Part shown: in pieces, positions 25,724 through 34,539 of the stretch
How positions within the stretch are numbered: position 1 is the first letter of the stretch
Layout of the letters: each line of letters starts with the position of its first letter
From: JBCBGF01 sp039193455
Lineage (GTDB): Bacteria > Pseudomonadota > Alphaproteobacteria > Rhodobacterales > Rhodobacteraceae
DNA: 64,000 nucleotides
Assembly (NCBI GenBank): GCA_039193455.1
Contig: JBCCWO010000001.1
Span: 434,001 to 498,000 of the forward strand
Reading direction: 5' to 3'
The notes under the pieces: model-generated
What the model was told of the DNA's origin: nothing
The model's database searches: none
Seen by the model: the letters and a program-made list of their open reading frames with translations, nothing else
Translations under genes and position numbers: made by a program

Positions 25724-27099
25724 CAGAAGTAGTCGATCGAGACCTGAAACAGGCGCTCGACCTCGGGCACGTCGTTGGCCATGGCAAAGAGCGCGATAAT
25801 GTCGCCCTCATCGATCCGCGTCCCGCCCGTCGGCTTGATGATTTCGCCGCCCTTCATCACCGCCCCGACCAGCACGCCTTCGGGGAAATCGATGTCGCGG
25901 ATCAACTGGCCAGAGATCGGCGAGGTCGACAGCGCCTGCGCCTCGATCACCTCGGCCTCGGCATCGCCGATGGAATAGACGCCGCGCACCCGGCCATGGC
26001 GGATATGGCGCAGGATCGACGAAACCGTTGTCGCGCGCGGGTTGATATAGGCATCGATATCAAGCGGCTTCAGAAGCGGTATCAAGGTGGGGTCGTTCAC
26101 CAGGCAGATGGTAAAGCCGCAGCCGGTCGATTTCGCGCGAACCGCCGCCAGAAGGTTCGTCTTGTCGTCATCCGTCACACACAGCACGGCGTTGGCGCGA
26201 TCAACACCCGCCTCGGCCAAAAGCTCCATCGACAGGCCGTCGCCGTTCAGAACAATCGTGCGTTCCAGCGCATCTGCCGCCCGTTCGGCGCAGGCTCGGT
26301 TCCGTTCGATCACCTTGGTGCGGATCTTGTTGGGCCGGTCTTCGAGCGCCTTCGCAACCGACAACCCGACGTTCCCGCCACCAACGATCACCACGCGATC
26401 CTGCTTGGTGACGCTTTTGCCGAAAATCTCGACTGTCCGGTCCACATCGTCGCTGTGCACAAAGACATAAATCTGGTCGCCGGCAAAAAGCTGGTCCTTC
26501 GCCTCAGGCGCAAACAGCCGATCTCCTCGCCGCACGCCGACGACGATCGCCCGCAGCGTCGAAAACAGGTCCGTAAGCTGCCGCAAGGGCGTGTTCAGAA
26601 CCGGGCAATCCTCGTCCAGGTCGAGCCCCAGAAACTGTACCTGACCGTCAAAGAAGCTTTGCGTGTCAAAGGCCGCTGGCGCCGCCAGCCGCCGGAGCGC
26701 GGCCTCTGCCACCTCTTTCTCGGGCGAGATGACCACATCGATGGGCATGTGCTCGCGCCGGTAAAGGTCGGAATACATCGCGTTGAGATAGCTTTGCGAC
26801 CGGATCCGCGCGATTTTACGGGGCACGTTGAACACCGAATGCGCCACCTGACAGGTCACCATGTTGACCTCGTCCGAATAGGTGGCTGCGATCACCATAT
26901 CCGCATCGCGCGCACCGGCGCGGTCAAGGATATCGGGATAGCTCGCGAATCCCGAAATCCCCTGCACGTCCAGCGTGTCGGTCGCCCGGCGCACGAGATC
27001 GGGGTTGTTGTCGACCACCGTCACGTCGTTCTTTTCGCCAGACAGATGGCGCGCGATCTGCCAGCCCACCTGGCCGGCGCCGCAAATGATCACCTTCAT
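25723..27099 (-). CDS. trkA: Trk potassium regulatory subunit TrkA
   Basis: Cytoplasmic NAD-binding gating subunit of the Trk system, 458 aa. It has two tandem RCK units: GAGQVGWQIARHL near the N-terminus and GGGNVGLSVAKAL at about residues 240-255, each followed by a TrkA_C domain (one ends near the C-terminus, DEGDIIALFAM). It lies 57 bases after ntrX and overlaps trkH by one base. Confidence 0.96.
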   Translation of the reverse strand: MKVIICGAGQVGWQIARHLSGEKNDVTVVDNNPDLVRRATDTLDVQGISGFASYPDILDRAGARDADMVIAATYSDEVNMVTCQVAHSVFNVPRKIARIRSQSYLNAMYSDLYRREHMPIDVVISPEKEVAEAALRRLAAPAAFDTQSFFDGQVQFLGLDLDEDCPVLNTPLRQLTDLFSTLRAIVVGVRRGDRLFAPEAKDQLFAGDQIYVFVHSDDVDRTVEIFGKSVTKQDRVVIVGGGNVGLSVAKALEDRPNKIRTKVIERNRACAERAADALERTIVLNGDGLSMELLAEAGVDRANAVLCVTDDDKTNLLAAVRAKSTGCGFTICLVNDPTLIPLLKPLDIDAYINPRATTVSSILRHIRHGRVRGVYSIGDAEAEVIEAQALSTSPISGQLIRDIDFPEGVLVGAVMKGGEIIKPTGGTRIDEGDIIALFAMANDVPEVERLFQVSIDYF

Positions 27100-27156
27100 G
27101 GGCTCACCGGGTTAGCTCACCGCGACAGGCTTGGCAGAAGGCCGCAGGGCCGTCAA

Positions 27157-28560
27157 TCAGGCGTCTTCCCCGTCCACATGGGCCACACGCCCCCCGGCGC
27201 GGGTGGAGGTCACCACATTCAGGCTCTTGAGTTTGCGGTGCAGTGCAGAGCGTTCCATGCCGACAAACGTCGCTGTGCGGCTGATGTTTCCGCCAAATCG
27301 GTTGATCTGGGTCAGCAGGTATTCGCGTTCAAACAGCTCGCGCGCTTCACGCAGGGGGAGCGTTGCCAGGCCCGCCGACAGGACCACGCGCCCATCGTCC
27401 ACCGTGCGCGGTTCGCTCTGAGGCAGTTCATCGGCTTCGACTTCTCCCTTGTCAGGGCCAAGGATCAGCACCCGTTCGATCATGTTGCGCAACTGACGAA
27501 CGTTTCCGGGCCAGGGCATGGTTTGCAAAAGCGCCTCGGCCTCTTCGCTGAGGTTGCGCAGGGCGAGACCCTGTTCCTTGTTCAGAACTTCGGTGAAATG
27601 GGCGGCGAGCTCTGGGATGTCCTCGCGCCGCTCCTCCAGAGACGGGACTGTGATCGGCACGACGTTGAGCCGGTGATACAGCTCCTGACGGAAGTTTCCG
27701 TTATCAACTTCGACCTCTAAGTCCCTGTTTGTACTGGAAACAACGCGGATATCGACACGCACCTTGGCAGCCCCGCCGACACGGCTGAACGATTGATCCG
27801 TAAGCACCCGCAGGATCTTGCTTTGTGTCCCAAGCGGCATATCGGCGATCTCATCAAAGTAGATGAAGCCGCCATGCGCCTGTTCGAGCAGCCCCTGCTC
27901 CACCCCGCGCTCGGGCGTTTCGCGCCCGAACAACACCTCTTCCATGCGGTCCGGTTCGACCGAGGCGGAGCTCACCGTGACGAATGGCGCCCCGGCGCGG
28001 GGTGAATGCGCATGGATGTAGCGCGCCGCACTCTCTTTCCCCGACCCGGCCGGGCCGGTCAGCATCACCCGACCGTTTGACGCAGTTACCTTGTCGAGCT
28101 GGGCCTTGAGCGCTTTGAACGCCGCGCTCGATCCCACCATCTGGGCCATGCCCGCATCCTGACGGCGCAGCGCGATGTTTTCGCGGCGCAGGCGCGAGGT
28201 TTCCATCGCCCGGCTGATCACAACCATCAACTGATCGATATTGAATGGCTTTTCGATGAAGTCGTAGGCGCCCTGTTTGATCGCCGCGACCGCAATCTCG
28301 ATGTTGCCATGACCAGAGATAATCACGACAGGGATGTCGGGATTGTCGCGTTTCACGGTTTTCAGGATATCGATCCCGTCCATGTGGCTGTCCTTCAGCC
28401 AGATGTCGAGGATGATCAGCGACGGAGGCTCGGTGCCGATCTCGGCCATGCATTCGTTCGAGTTTGCGGCCAAACGGGCGGTGAAGCCTTCGTCCCGCAG
28501 GATGTCCCCGATCAATTCGCGGATGTCGCGCTCGTCATCGACGATTAGAATGTCACTCAT
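27157..28560 (-). CDS. ntrX: Nitrogen response regulator NtrX without GAFTGA
   Basis: Response regulator of the NtrY/NtrX pair, 467 aa. Receiver domain with Asp52 (LIILDIWLKD), AAA+ domain with Walker A GPAGSGKES and Walker B FIYFDEIADMP, and a C-terminal Fis-type helix-turn-helix (GGNISRTATFVGMERSALHRKL). The sigma54-contact GAFTGA loop is absent: the segment reads EEVLFGRETPERGVEQGLLEQ. The ATG at 28560 has AGAGGGCAAGAGC upstream; a longer frame start at 28614 would overlap ntrY and is rejected. Confidence 0.94.
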   Translation of the reverse strand: MSDILIVDDERDIRELIGDILRDEGFTARLAANSNECMAEIGTEPPSLIILDIWLKDSHMDGIDILKTVKRDNPDIPVVIISGHGNIEIAVAAIKQGAYDFIEKPFNIDQLMVVISRAMETSRLRRENIALRRQDAGMAQMVGSSAAFKALKAQLDKVTASNGRVMLTGPAGSGKESAARYIHAHSPRAGAPFVTVSSASVEPDRMEEVLFGRETPERGVEQGLLEQAHGGFIYFDEIADMPLGTQSKILRVLTDQSFSRVGGAAKVRVDIRVVSSTNRDLEVEVDNGNFRQELYHRLNVVPITVPSLEERREDIPELAAHFTEVLNKEQGLALRNLSEEAEALLQTMPWPGNVRQLRNMIERVLILGPDKGEVEADELPQSEPRTVDDGRVVLSAGLATLPLREARELFEREYLLTQINRFGGNISRTATFVGMERSALHRKLKSLNVVTSTRAGGRVAHVDGEDA

Positions 28561-28591
28561 GCTCTTGCCCTCTTGGAAACGTTTGCGCCGC

Positions 28592-30877
28592 TCATTGTTC
28601 GGCTCCTTTCTCATTGCTCAGCGGCAAGCGGATCTCGGCCTCGGCCCCCACCTGCCCACTTTCGTCCAGAGGGGCCGCATCGCTTAGACGCAATTGGCCC
28701 CCATGTTCTTCGATGATTTTCTTGACGATCGGCAGCCCCAGCCCCGTCCCTTTCTGGCGGGTGGTCACATAGGGCTCGAACAGCTTTGCACGGTCTTCCG
28801 GCAGGCCGATCCCATTGTCGGCAATCTGGATCACGGCCATTCCGGCCTCTTCGCGCAATTCAACGCGCACCCGCGCGATATGGCCAGCAGGCGCGTCTCT
28901 TTCCCGAAGCGATTCAATGGCCTCGCACGCATTCTTGATAAGGTTGGTCATCGCCTGACCAATCATCGTTGGATCAATCTCGGCCGTAAGCGCGGCGTCG
29001 GGCAGGCTTGCTGACACGTCGATGTCGTCGAAAGCCGTGTCCTGCAGCACCGCCGCGTCGCGCACCAGTGGCACCAGATCGACCGATTTGCGTTCGGGCT
29101 CTGGCATCCGCGCAAATTTGGAGAATTCATCGACGATCCGCCGCAGGTCCCCAGTCTGGCGCACGATCACGTCCGTATACTGGTGCAGTACCTCGGCCTC
29201 ATCCCCCGCCTTGTCCGTGAACTTGCGCCGGATACGTTCCGCAGAGAGCTGGATAGGCGTGAGCGGATTTTTGATCTCATGCGCGATCCGCCGGGCCACA
29301 TCCCCCCAAGCAGCCATCCGCTGTGCCGAAACAAGATCGGTCACGTCGTCGAAGGCGATCACATAGCCCTCAAGGCCGCCATCTTCGCTACGCCGGGTGG
29401 AGATGCGGACGAGCAAGTTTTCAACCTGACGCTCACGGGAAATGCGCATCTCGCTTTGCGCGGTCTCGTTCCTGGAGCCCTGAACCTTGTCAAAAAGGGC
29501 CGCGAATTCTGGGATGGCCTGACCGATATGCGCCGTGCTGTCGTCGATCGTGTCTGAGTTGAGGATGCGTTCGGCTGCCCGGTTGGCGAAGGTGATGTGG
29601 CCAATGGCATCCAACCCGACGACGCCGGATGTGACAGACGACAGGACCGAGTCAAACAGGCGGCGCCGCTGTTCGATCTTGCGGTTTGACTCAAGCAGGT
29701 TGTCGCGCTGGCCTTTCAGTTGTCGGGTCATTTGGTTGAAGATCCGGCCCAGCATGGCGATCTCATCGTCGCCCACCTCTTCGACCACCTGCACATCCAG
29801 ATCGCCTGCGCCAACACGCTGTGCCGCGCCCGCAAGGCGACCCACGGGGCCGGACAGCCGCTCGGCAAACCACAACCCCAACCAGATCGCCGCGAGGATC
29901 AGGATCACGGCAAAACCGATGTAAAGTAGCCCAAACTCGAACACGAGCCGGCCCCGCTCGCTTTCCAGTTGGTTGTAGAGCCGCGCCGTTTCTTCGGCGT
30001 CGTCCAGCAGCGCGAGAATGGCCCCATCCACCTCGCGGCTGACATAGAGATAGCGGTCGGCAAACCCGGTGAGCGCGGTAAGGGCGCGATACTCCCCAAG
30101 CGCAAGATCCTCGATCAGGACCGTCTCGCCGTCCTGCGCAGCGGCAATCTGCGCCGGGCTCGGGCGCTCATAGTCAAAGAGATAAGACCGTTCGCCTCGT
30201 GCGCGGATCTCGCCCGACCCATCAATCACATAGGCTTCGCGCAGCCCGCGCTGCACCTGCGCCTGGCCCTGCCCCACCAACTGGCGCAGCTCTCCGTCTG
30301 TGACAAAGAAATCAGTGGCACGCGCAGTCTCAAGGTATTGCGCCAGTGCATCGGTGTCCGCCACCAGATCGCGGCGCTGAGTGCCCTGATAGGCCTCTGC
30401 CGCGGCGATCGATGCACCCACGACCTGCCGCACGCGGTCCGAGAACCAGCCCTCAAGCCCCACATTCACTGTCAGGCCCGCAAAGACGGCGACGGTGACC
30501 GTTGGGATCAGGGCGATGAGCGCGAAGACACCGGTCAGACGCAGGTGAAGACGCGAGCCGGCGGATTTCGCCCGGCGCGCCGCGATCATGCGCGCAATCG
30601 TCCCGAGAACGAGCGTCGCGACGACCAGGACGTAGACCAGGTCAGCCATCAGAACGAGGCGCAGCGACAGCGTCGAAGCGCCTTGGTCGAGCGGCCCGAG
30701 AACAAGGAAGGTGGACAGGGCCAGAACCGGCCCCAGGATCACAAGGCCAAGCGTCGCAACGTTCTGGAACCGCCGCACTTTGCGGAGTTGCAGATAACGC
30801 TCGATCGTTGCCCTACGCGCGGCACCAGCCACCGGGGTACCCCCAATTGATGTGCCACTGCTCGTGACATCCGCCAA
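28592..30877 (-). CDS. ntrY: Nitrogen sensor histidine kinase NtrY, TTG start
   Basis: Membrane-bound histidine kinase, 761 aa. Three N-terminal membrane helices (about 38-60, 70-95, 110-135), an extracytoplasmic sensor region, a fourth helix near 305-325, HAMP (AERLSGPVGRLAGAAQRVGAGDL), PAS, H-box RIAHEIKNPLTPIQ, N-box NLIKNACEA and G boxes. The first usable start is TTG at 30877, with an in-frame stop 12 to 15 bases upstream. It lies 53 bases after ntrC and 31 before the ntrX start. Confidence 0.94.
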   Translation of the reverse strand: MADVTSSGTSIGGTPVAGAARRATIERYLQLRKVRRFQNVATLGLVILGPVLALSTFLVLGPLDQGASTLSLRLVLMADLVYVLVVATLVLGTIARMIAARRAKSAGSRLHLRLTGVFALIALIPTVTVAVFAGLTVNVGLEGWFSDRVRQVVGASIAAAEAYQGTQRRDLVADTDALAQYLETARATDFFVTDGELRQLVGQGQAQVQRGLREAYVIDGSGEIRARGERSYLFDYERPSPAQIAAAQDGETVLIEDLALGEYRALTALTGFADRYLYVSREVDGAILALLDDAEETARLYNQLESERGRLVFEFGLLYIGFAVILILAAIWLGLWFAERLSGPVGRLAGAAQRVGAGDLDVQVVEEVGDDEIAMLGRIFNQMTRQLKGQRDNLLESNRKIEQRRRLFDSVLSSVTSGVVGLDAIGHITFANRAAERILNSDTIDDSTAHIGQAIPEFAALFDKVQGSRNETAQSEMRISRERQVENLLVRISTRRSEDGGLEGYVIAFDDVTDLVSAQRMAAWGDVARRIAHEIKNPLTPIQLSAERIRRKFTDKAGDEAEVLHQYTDVIVRQTGDLRRIVDEFSKFARMPEPERKSVDLVPLVRDAAVLQDTAFDDIDVSASLPDAALTAEIDPTMIGQAMTNLIKNACEAIESLRERDAPAGHIARVRVELREEAGMAVIQIADNGIGLPEDRAKLFEPYVTTRQKGTGLGLPIVKKIIEEHGGQLRLSDAAPLDESGQVGAEAEIRLPLSNEKGAEQ

Positions 30878-30930
30878 ATCTAGTTGCCGTTATCCCGCCA
30901 AGGCGGATCGGCAACTCCTCTGTTGCGCTT

Positions 30931-32298
30931 TTACATCAATTTGCGGCGCCGTGTCACGCGAATATCGAGGTCTGTGATCTTCTTGCGCAAAGTATTGCGG
31001 TTGATGCCGAGTAAATCGGCACATTTGGCTTGATTTCCGCCGGTTGCATCAAGCGCGATTTCGATCAGCGGCAGCTCAACTTCCCGCAAAATACGCTGAT
31101 ACAGGCCCGGGGGCGGCAAAACCCCGCCGTGCAGGTCAAAGTAGCGCCGCAGGTGTTTGCCCACCGACACGGACAGCTTTTCGCCCTCTCCCCCGCCGGT
31201 CAGTGGCTCCATCGCCGGTTGATTGCCAAGCACGAACTCCGCTTCCGAACGCCCGATCTCTTCTTCCGCGCCGGTGACCACCAGACGGCGAATCGTGTTC
31301 TCCAACTGACGCACATTCCCCGGCCAGCTATAGGCGCGGATCAGGTCCAGCGCGCCCTGATCGAACTGACGGACCGGCAGGCCGTCACGCTCGGCCCGGG
31401 CCAGGAAGTGATCCGCCAAGAGCGGGATGTCATCGACACGTTCACGCAGCGAGGGCACGTTCACCGTCACCCCGCCCAGCCGATAGAACAGATCCTGGCG
31501 AAAATCGCCCGCGTCCATCTTGCGCGACAGATCGGCCTGGCTGGTCGCCATGATCCGCGGCGCATTGTCGGTAAAGCTGTCGAGCATCCGCACGATGCGC
31601 GCCTGTGCGTCATCGTCGAGATCGCCCACCTCGTCGAAAAGGATCGAGCCGCCCTTGGCCCGGCTGATCACCGTCGCCGGCCCATCCATCGTCGCCAGAT
31701 CCGCCGCGCCTGCGACCACATAGGGCAGCGTTCGCCGGTCGCTGAGATCGTGGATGGCGCGCGCGATCAGCGATTTGCCGGTGCCGCTTTCGCCGGTTAT
31801 CAAGACTGGCAGATCGGTATTCATAACCCGTGCAACAAGCCTGTAGAGTGCCTGCATGGCAGGTGTGCGCCCAACAAGCGGCAGTTCGTCCGGTCCGCTC
31901 GGCTGCACCGGGATCGACCGCGCCGACACCCGGCGCTTCACTTCCAGCGCCCGCGCGGCGCGCTTCATCAGATCAGGCAGATCGAAGGGTTTCGGAAGAT
32001 AGTCGAACGCGTCCGCTTCTGCCGCCTGGATCGCGGTCATGATCGTGTTTTGTGCCGAGATGACGATGACGGGAAGGCCGGGCCGCTCATCTGCGATCTT
32101 CGGCAGCTGATCGAGGCCGTTGCCATCGGGCATGATCACGTCCGAAATCACCAGATCGCCCTTCCCCTCTTCCACCCAGCGCATCAACGTCACCAAGCTT
32201 GAGGTGGCGTGCACCTTGCAGCCCGCGCGGGTCAGCGCCTGGGTCAGGACGGTTCGGATCGTGCGATCGTCATCGGCAACAAGGACGGTTCCATCCAT
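30931..32298 (-). CDS. ntrC: Nitrogen response regulator NtrC without GAFTGA
   Basis: 455 aa regulator of nitrogen assimilation. Receiver with Asp53 (VISDVIMPD), AAA+ domain with Walker A TGESGTGKS and Walker B ILFDEVGD, and Fis-type helix-turn-helix (QAKCADLLGINRNTLRKKI). The GAFTGA loop that contacts sigma54 is deleted: AADLATMDGPATVISRAKGG runs straight to Walker B. The same loss is known in Rhodobacter capsulatus NtrC, which activates sigma70 promoters instead. Two bases separate it from ntrB. Confidence 0.95.
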   Translation of the reverse strand: MDGTVLVADDDRTIRTVLTQALTRAGCKVHATSSLVTLMRWVEEGKGDLVISDVIMPDGNGLDQLPKIADERPGLPVIVISAQNTIMTAIQAAEADAFDYLPKPFDLPDLMKRAARALEVKRRVSARSIPVQPSGPDELPLVGRTPAMQALYRLVARVMNTDLPVLITGESGTGKSLIARAIHDLSDRRTLPYVVAGAADLATMDGPATVISRAKGGSILFDEVGDLDDDAQARIVRMLDSFTDNAPRIMATSQADLSRKMDAGDFRQDLFYRLGGVTVNVPSLRERVDDIPLLADHFLARAERDGLPVRQFDQGALDLIRAYSWPGNVRQLENTIRRLVVTGAEEEIGRSEAEFVLGNQPAMEPLTGGGEGEKLSVSVGKHLRRYFDLHGGVLPPPGLYQRILREVELPLIEIALDATGGNQAKCADLLGINRNTLRKKITDLDIRVTRRRKLM

Positions 32299-32300
32299 GG

Positions 32301-33377
32301 CTAGGCTCCACTCTCCTTGGGCGCGACGGGCAGCGAAATGCGGAAGATCGTCCGCCCCGGCACGCTATCGACGGAAATCCAGCCGTCGTGGTCAGATATG
32401 ATTTTCGAGACCAGCGCGAGGCCGAGGCCCGTCCCGTTCTCACGCCCCGACACAAAGGGCTCGAACACTTCGCTGGCGATCTCGGACGGCAGTCCAGGAC
32501 CATCGTCGATGATTTCGACCTGCAACGGCAGCGTCGCGGTGCCGTCCTTGCGGCGCAAACGCAGCGACATGTCGTAGAACGTGCGAATACGGATCTTGCC
32601 GCCGCCCTCGCCCGATGCCTCCGCCGCGTTCTTCAAAAGGTTCTGGAACACCTGCAGCATCTGGTCGCCATCCACATAGGTCGGCGGCAGGGACGGGTCG
32701 TAGGCCTCCTGAATGTCCATATGCGCGGCAAAGCCCACGCTTGCGCTTTTGCGCGAGCGCTCCAACAGGTCGTGAATATTGATCGCGCGACGCTCTGGCG
32801 GGCGCAGGTTCCCGAATTGCTCTACCTGGTCAAGAAGCGCCAGGATGCGGCGTGTTTCAGCCACGATAAGGTCTGTCATTTCCTGATCTTCGCCGGACAA
32901 GTTCATGCTCAGCAGCTGCGCCGCCCCGGTAATCCCCGCCAGCGGGTTCTTGATCTCATGCGCCAGCATTTCCGACATACCGATGGCCGATTTTGCCGCC
33001 GCCTTGACCGATTGCGCGCGCCCGAGCCGATCGGCCAACTGCCGCGGCTCCATCAGGATCAGAACAAACCCTGGCATGGCGAGCATCGGCGCAATCTGAA
33101 CATTGCACTCAATGGGCTTTCGCTGCCCCGTGCCCACATCCACGTTGTTGATAAAGAGCGAGGACTGGTCTTTCCGCACGCGCTTGAACGCATCGTCAAG
33201 CGGCGCATCGATCATCAAACGGTCAAAGACCGGTGCGCTTTTCAGCGCGCGTGCCGAGGCATTGAGAAAGCCCTCTGCCGCCGGATTCACCTCGGCAATC
33301 ATATCGCCAGGATCCAGCAAGATCGCAGGTACGGGCAGCGAGGCCCAGATCGCTTCGCCAAAATGTGCTGGTTTCAT
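32301..33377 (-). CDS. ntrB: Nitrogen sensor histidine kinase NtrB
   Basis: Soluble histidine kinase/phosphatase for NtrC, controlled by PII proteins in relatives. 358 aa: PAS domain (about 10-110), H-box MLAHEIKNPLAGITGAAQLL, N-box NLLKNAAEA, G1 DDGPGL, G2 GTGLGLALVSKI. The ATG at 33377 overlaps the dusB stop as ATGA. A much longer open frame continues upstream through dusB but is only a shadow of that gene. Confidence 0.95.
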   Translation of the reverse strand: MKPAHFGEAIWASLPVPAILLDPGDMIAEVNPAAEGFLNASARALKSAPVFDRLMIDAPLDDAFKRVRKDQSSLFINNVDVGTGQRKPIECNVQIAPMLAMPGFVLILMEPRQLADRLGRAQSVKAAAKSAIGMSEMLAHEIKNPLAGITGAAQLLSMNLSGEDQEMTDLIVAETRRILALLDQVEQFGNLRPPERRAINIHDLLERSRKSASVGFAAHMDIQEAYDPSLPPTYVDGDQMLQVFQNLLKNAAEASGEGGGKIRIRTFYDMSLRLRRKDGTATLPLQVEIIDDGPGLPSEIASEVFEPFVSGRENGTGLGLALVSKIISDHDGWISVDSVPGRTIFRISLPVAPKESGA

Positions 33378-34366
33378 GCAGCCACCGCCATCGGCGCAAG
33401 CGCATCGGGGAGGAGCGCAAGGGTCTCTCGCGGCGTCCCGCTGGTCAGCACGCGGCGCCGTAGATCCGGCGGTGTTCCCGCCCGGTCCATGTACCAGCCC
33501 AGATGCTTGCGAATGACCCGCCCCCCAAGCGCCGCCCCGTAGAAGGCCAGCGTCTCCTCGTAGTGGCCGGACACCATATCTGCGAATGCAAGGCCGGTTG
33601 GGATGTCCGGCGCGCCAGTGCCGTAAATCTCGTGCGCCACAAGGGCGGGCAGCCAAGGTGCGCCTTGGGCCCCGCGTCCGATCATGATGCCATCCGCACC
33701 GGACGCGGCGAGCGCTGCACGCGCGGATCGAATGTCCACGATATCGCCATTTGCAACCACAGGGATCGATACGGCCTGTTTCACCGCAGCGATCGCCGCC
33801 CAATCCGCCTGCCCCTTGTAGAACTGGCACCGGGTCCGTCCGTGGATTGTGATAAGCTGCACGCCCGCCGCCTCGGCCCGCCGCGCAAGCTCGGGCGCGG
33901 TCATCACGGTGTCGTCCCACCCGAGCCGTGTCTTCAGGGTCACTGGCACATCCACGGCGGCCACGACCGCATCGATCAGGCGCAGGGCAAGGTCGAGGTC
34001 GCGCAACAGGGCCGAACCTGACAGGCCGCCTACGACCTTCTTCGCCGGGCACCCCATGTTGATGTCTATGATCTGCGCCCCGTTCGCCGCCACCATGCGT
34101 GCGGCTTCCCCCATCCAGTACGGGTCGCGGCCCGCGAGTTGCACCGCCGTATCCTCGGCCCCAAAGCCAAGCTCTGCACGTTCGCGCACCCCGGGCTTGG
34201 CCTGCACCATCTCTTGACTTGCCACCATTTCGGACACGACGCGCCCTGCCCCGAACCGGCGCACCAGCCGCCGAAACGGCAGATCCGTGATCCCTGCCAT
34301 CGGCGCCAGGAAAACCGGGGGATTGGGAAGGCACTTCGCCCTAGGTTTAGACATCTGCTCAATCAT
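33374..34366 (-). CDS. dusB: tRNA-dihydrouridine synthase (NifR3/DusB type)
   Basis: FMN enzyme reducing uridines in the tRNA D-loop. The family motifs FLAPMAGITDLPFR, DINMGCPAKKV (with the catalytic Cys) and GDIVDIRSARAAL are all present; about 330 aa. This is the classical nifR3 gene at the head of ntrBC. Start is uncertain: ATG at 34366 is taken; GTG at 34375 and ATG at 34354 are possible, none with a good ribosome site. Divergent from ispDF. Confidence 0.94.
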   Translation of the reverse strand: MIEQMSKPRAKCLPNPPVFLAPMAGITDLPFRRLVRRFGAGRVVSEMVASQEMVQAKPGVRERAELGFGAEDTAVQLAGRDPYWMGEAARMVAANGAQIIDINMGCPAKKVVGGLSGSALLRDLDLALRLIDAVVAAVDVPVTLKTRLGWDDTVMTAPELARRAEAAGVQLITIHGRTRCQFYKGQADWAAIAAVKQAVSIPVVANGDIVDIRSARAALAASGADGIMIGRGAQGAPWLPALVAHEIYGTGAPDIPTGLAFADMVSGHYEETLAFYGAALGGRVIRKHLGWYMDRAGTPPDLRRRVLTSGTPRETLALLPDALAPMAVAA

Positions 34367-34539
34367 TGTGCACACGGTCCACAGCTAGCCTGCCTGTGTC
34401 ATAAGAGCAATTTAGCGCCGGTGTCGAAGCTGCCCCCTGCGACCGATTGCCTATTTTTTGTGCGTCAGTGCCCGGCTTTTGGAACCGATTGTCACCGCCG
34501 CCGCCGCATCCTAGACAGGGGCCAAAGGAGACCCGTGCG

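Noticed and set aside
25996..27720. 574-codon plus-strand ORF opposite trkA/ntrX
   Set aside because: Lies entirely antisense to two clear genes, with His/Arg-rich composition typical of high-GC shadow frames.
32301..34334. Long 677-codon open frame including ntrB
   Set aside because: The part beyond 33377 is the antisense-free shadow of dusB in another frame; the PAS-kinase similarity begins at ATG 33377, which overlaps the dusB stop.
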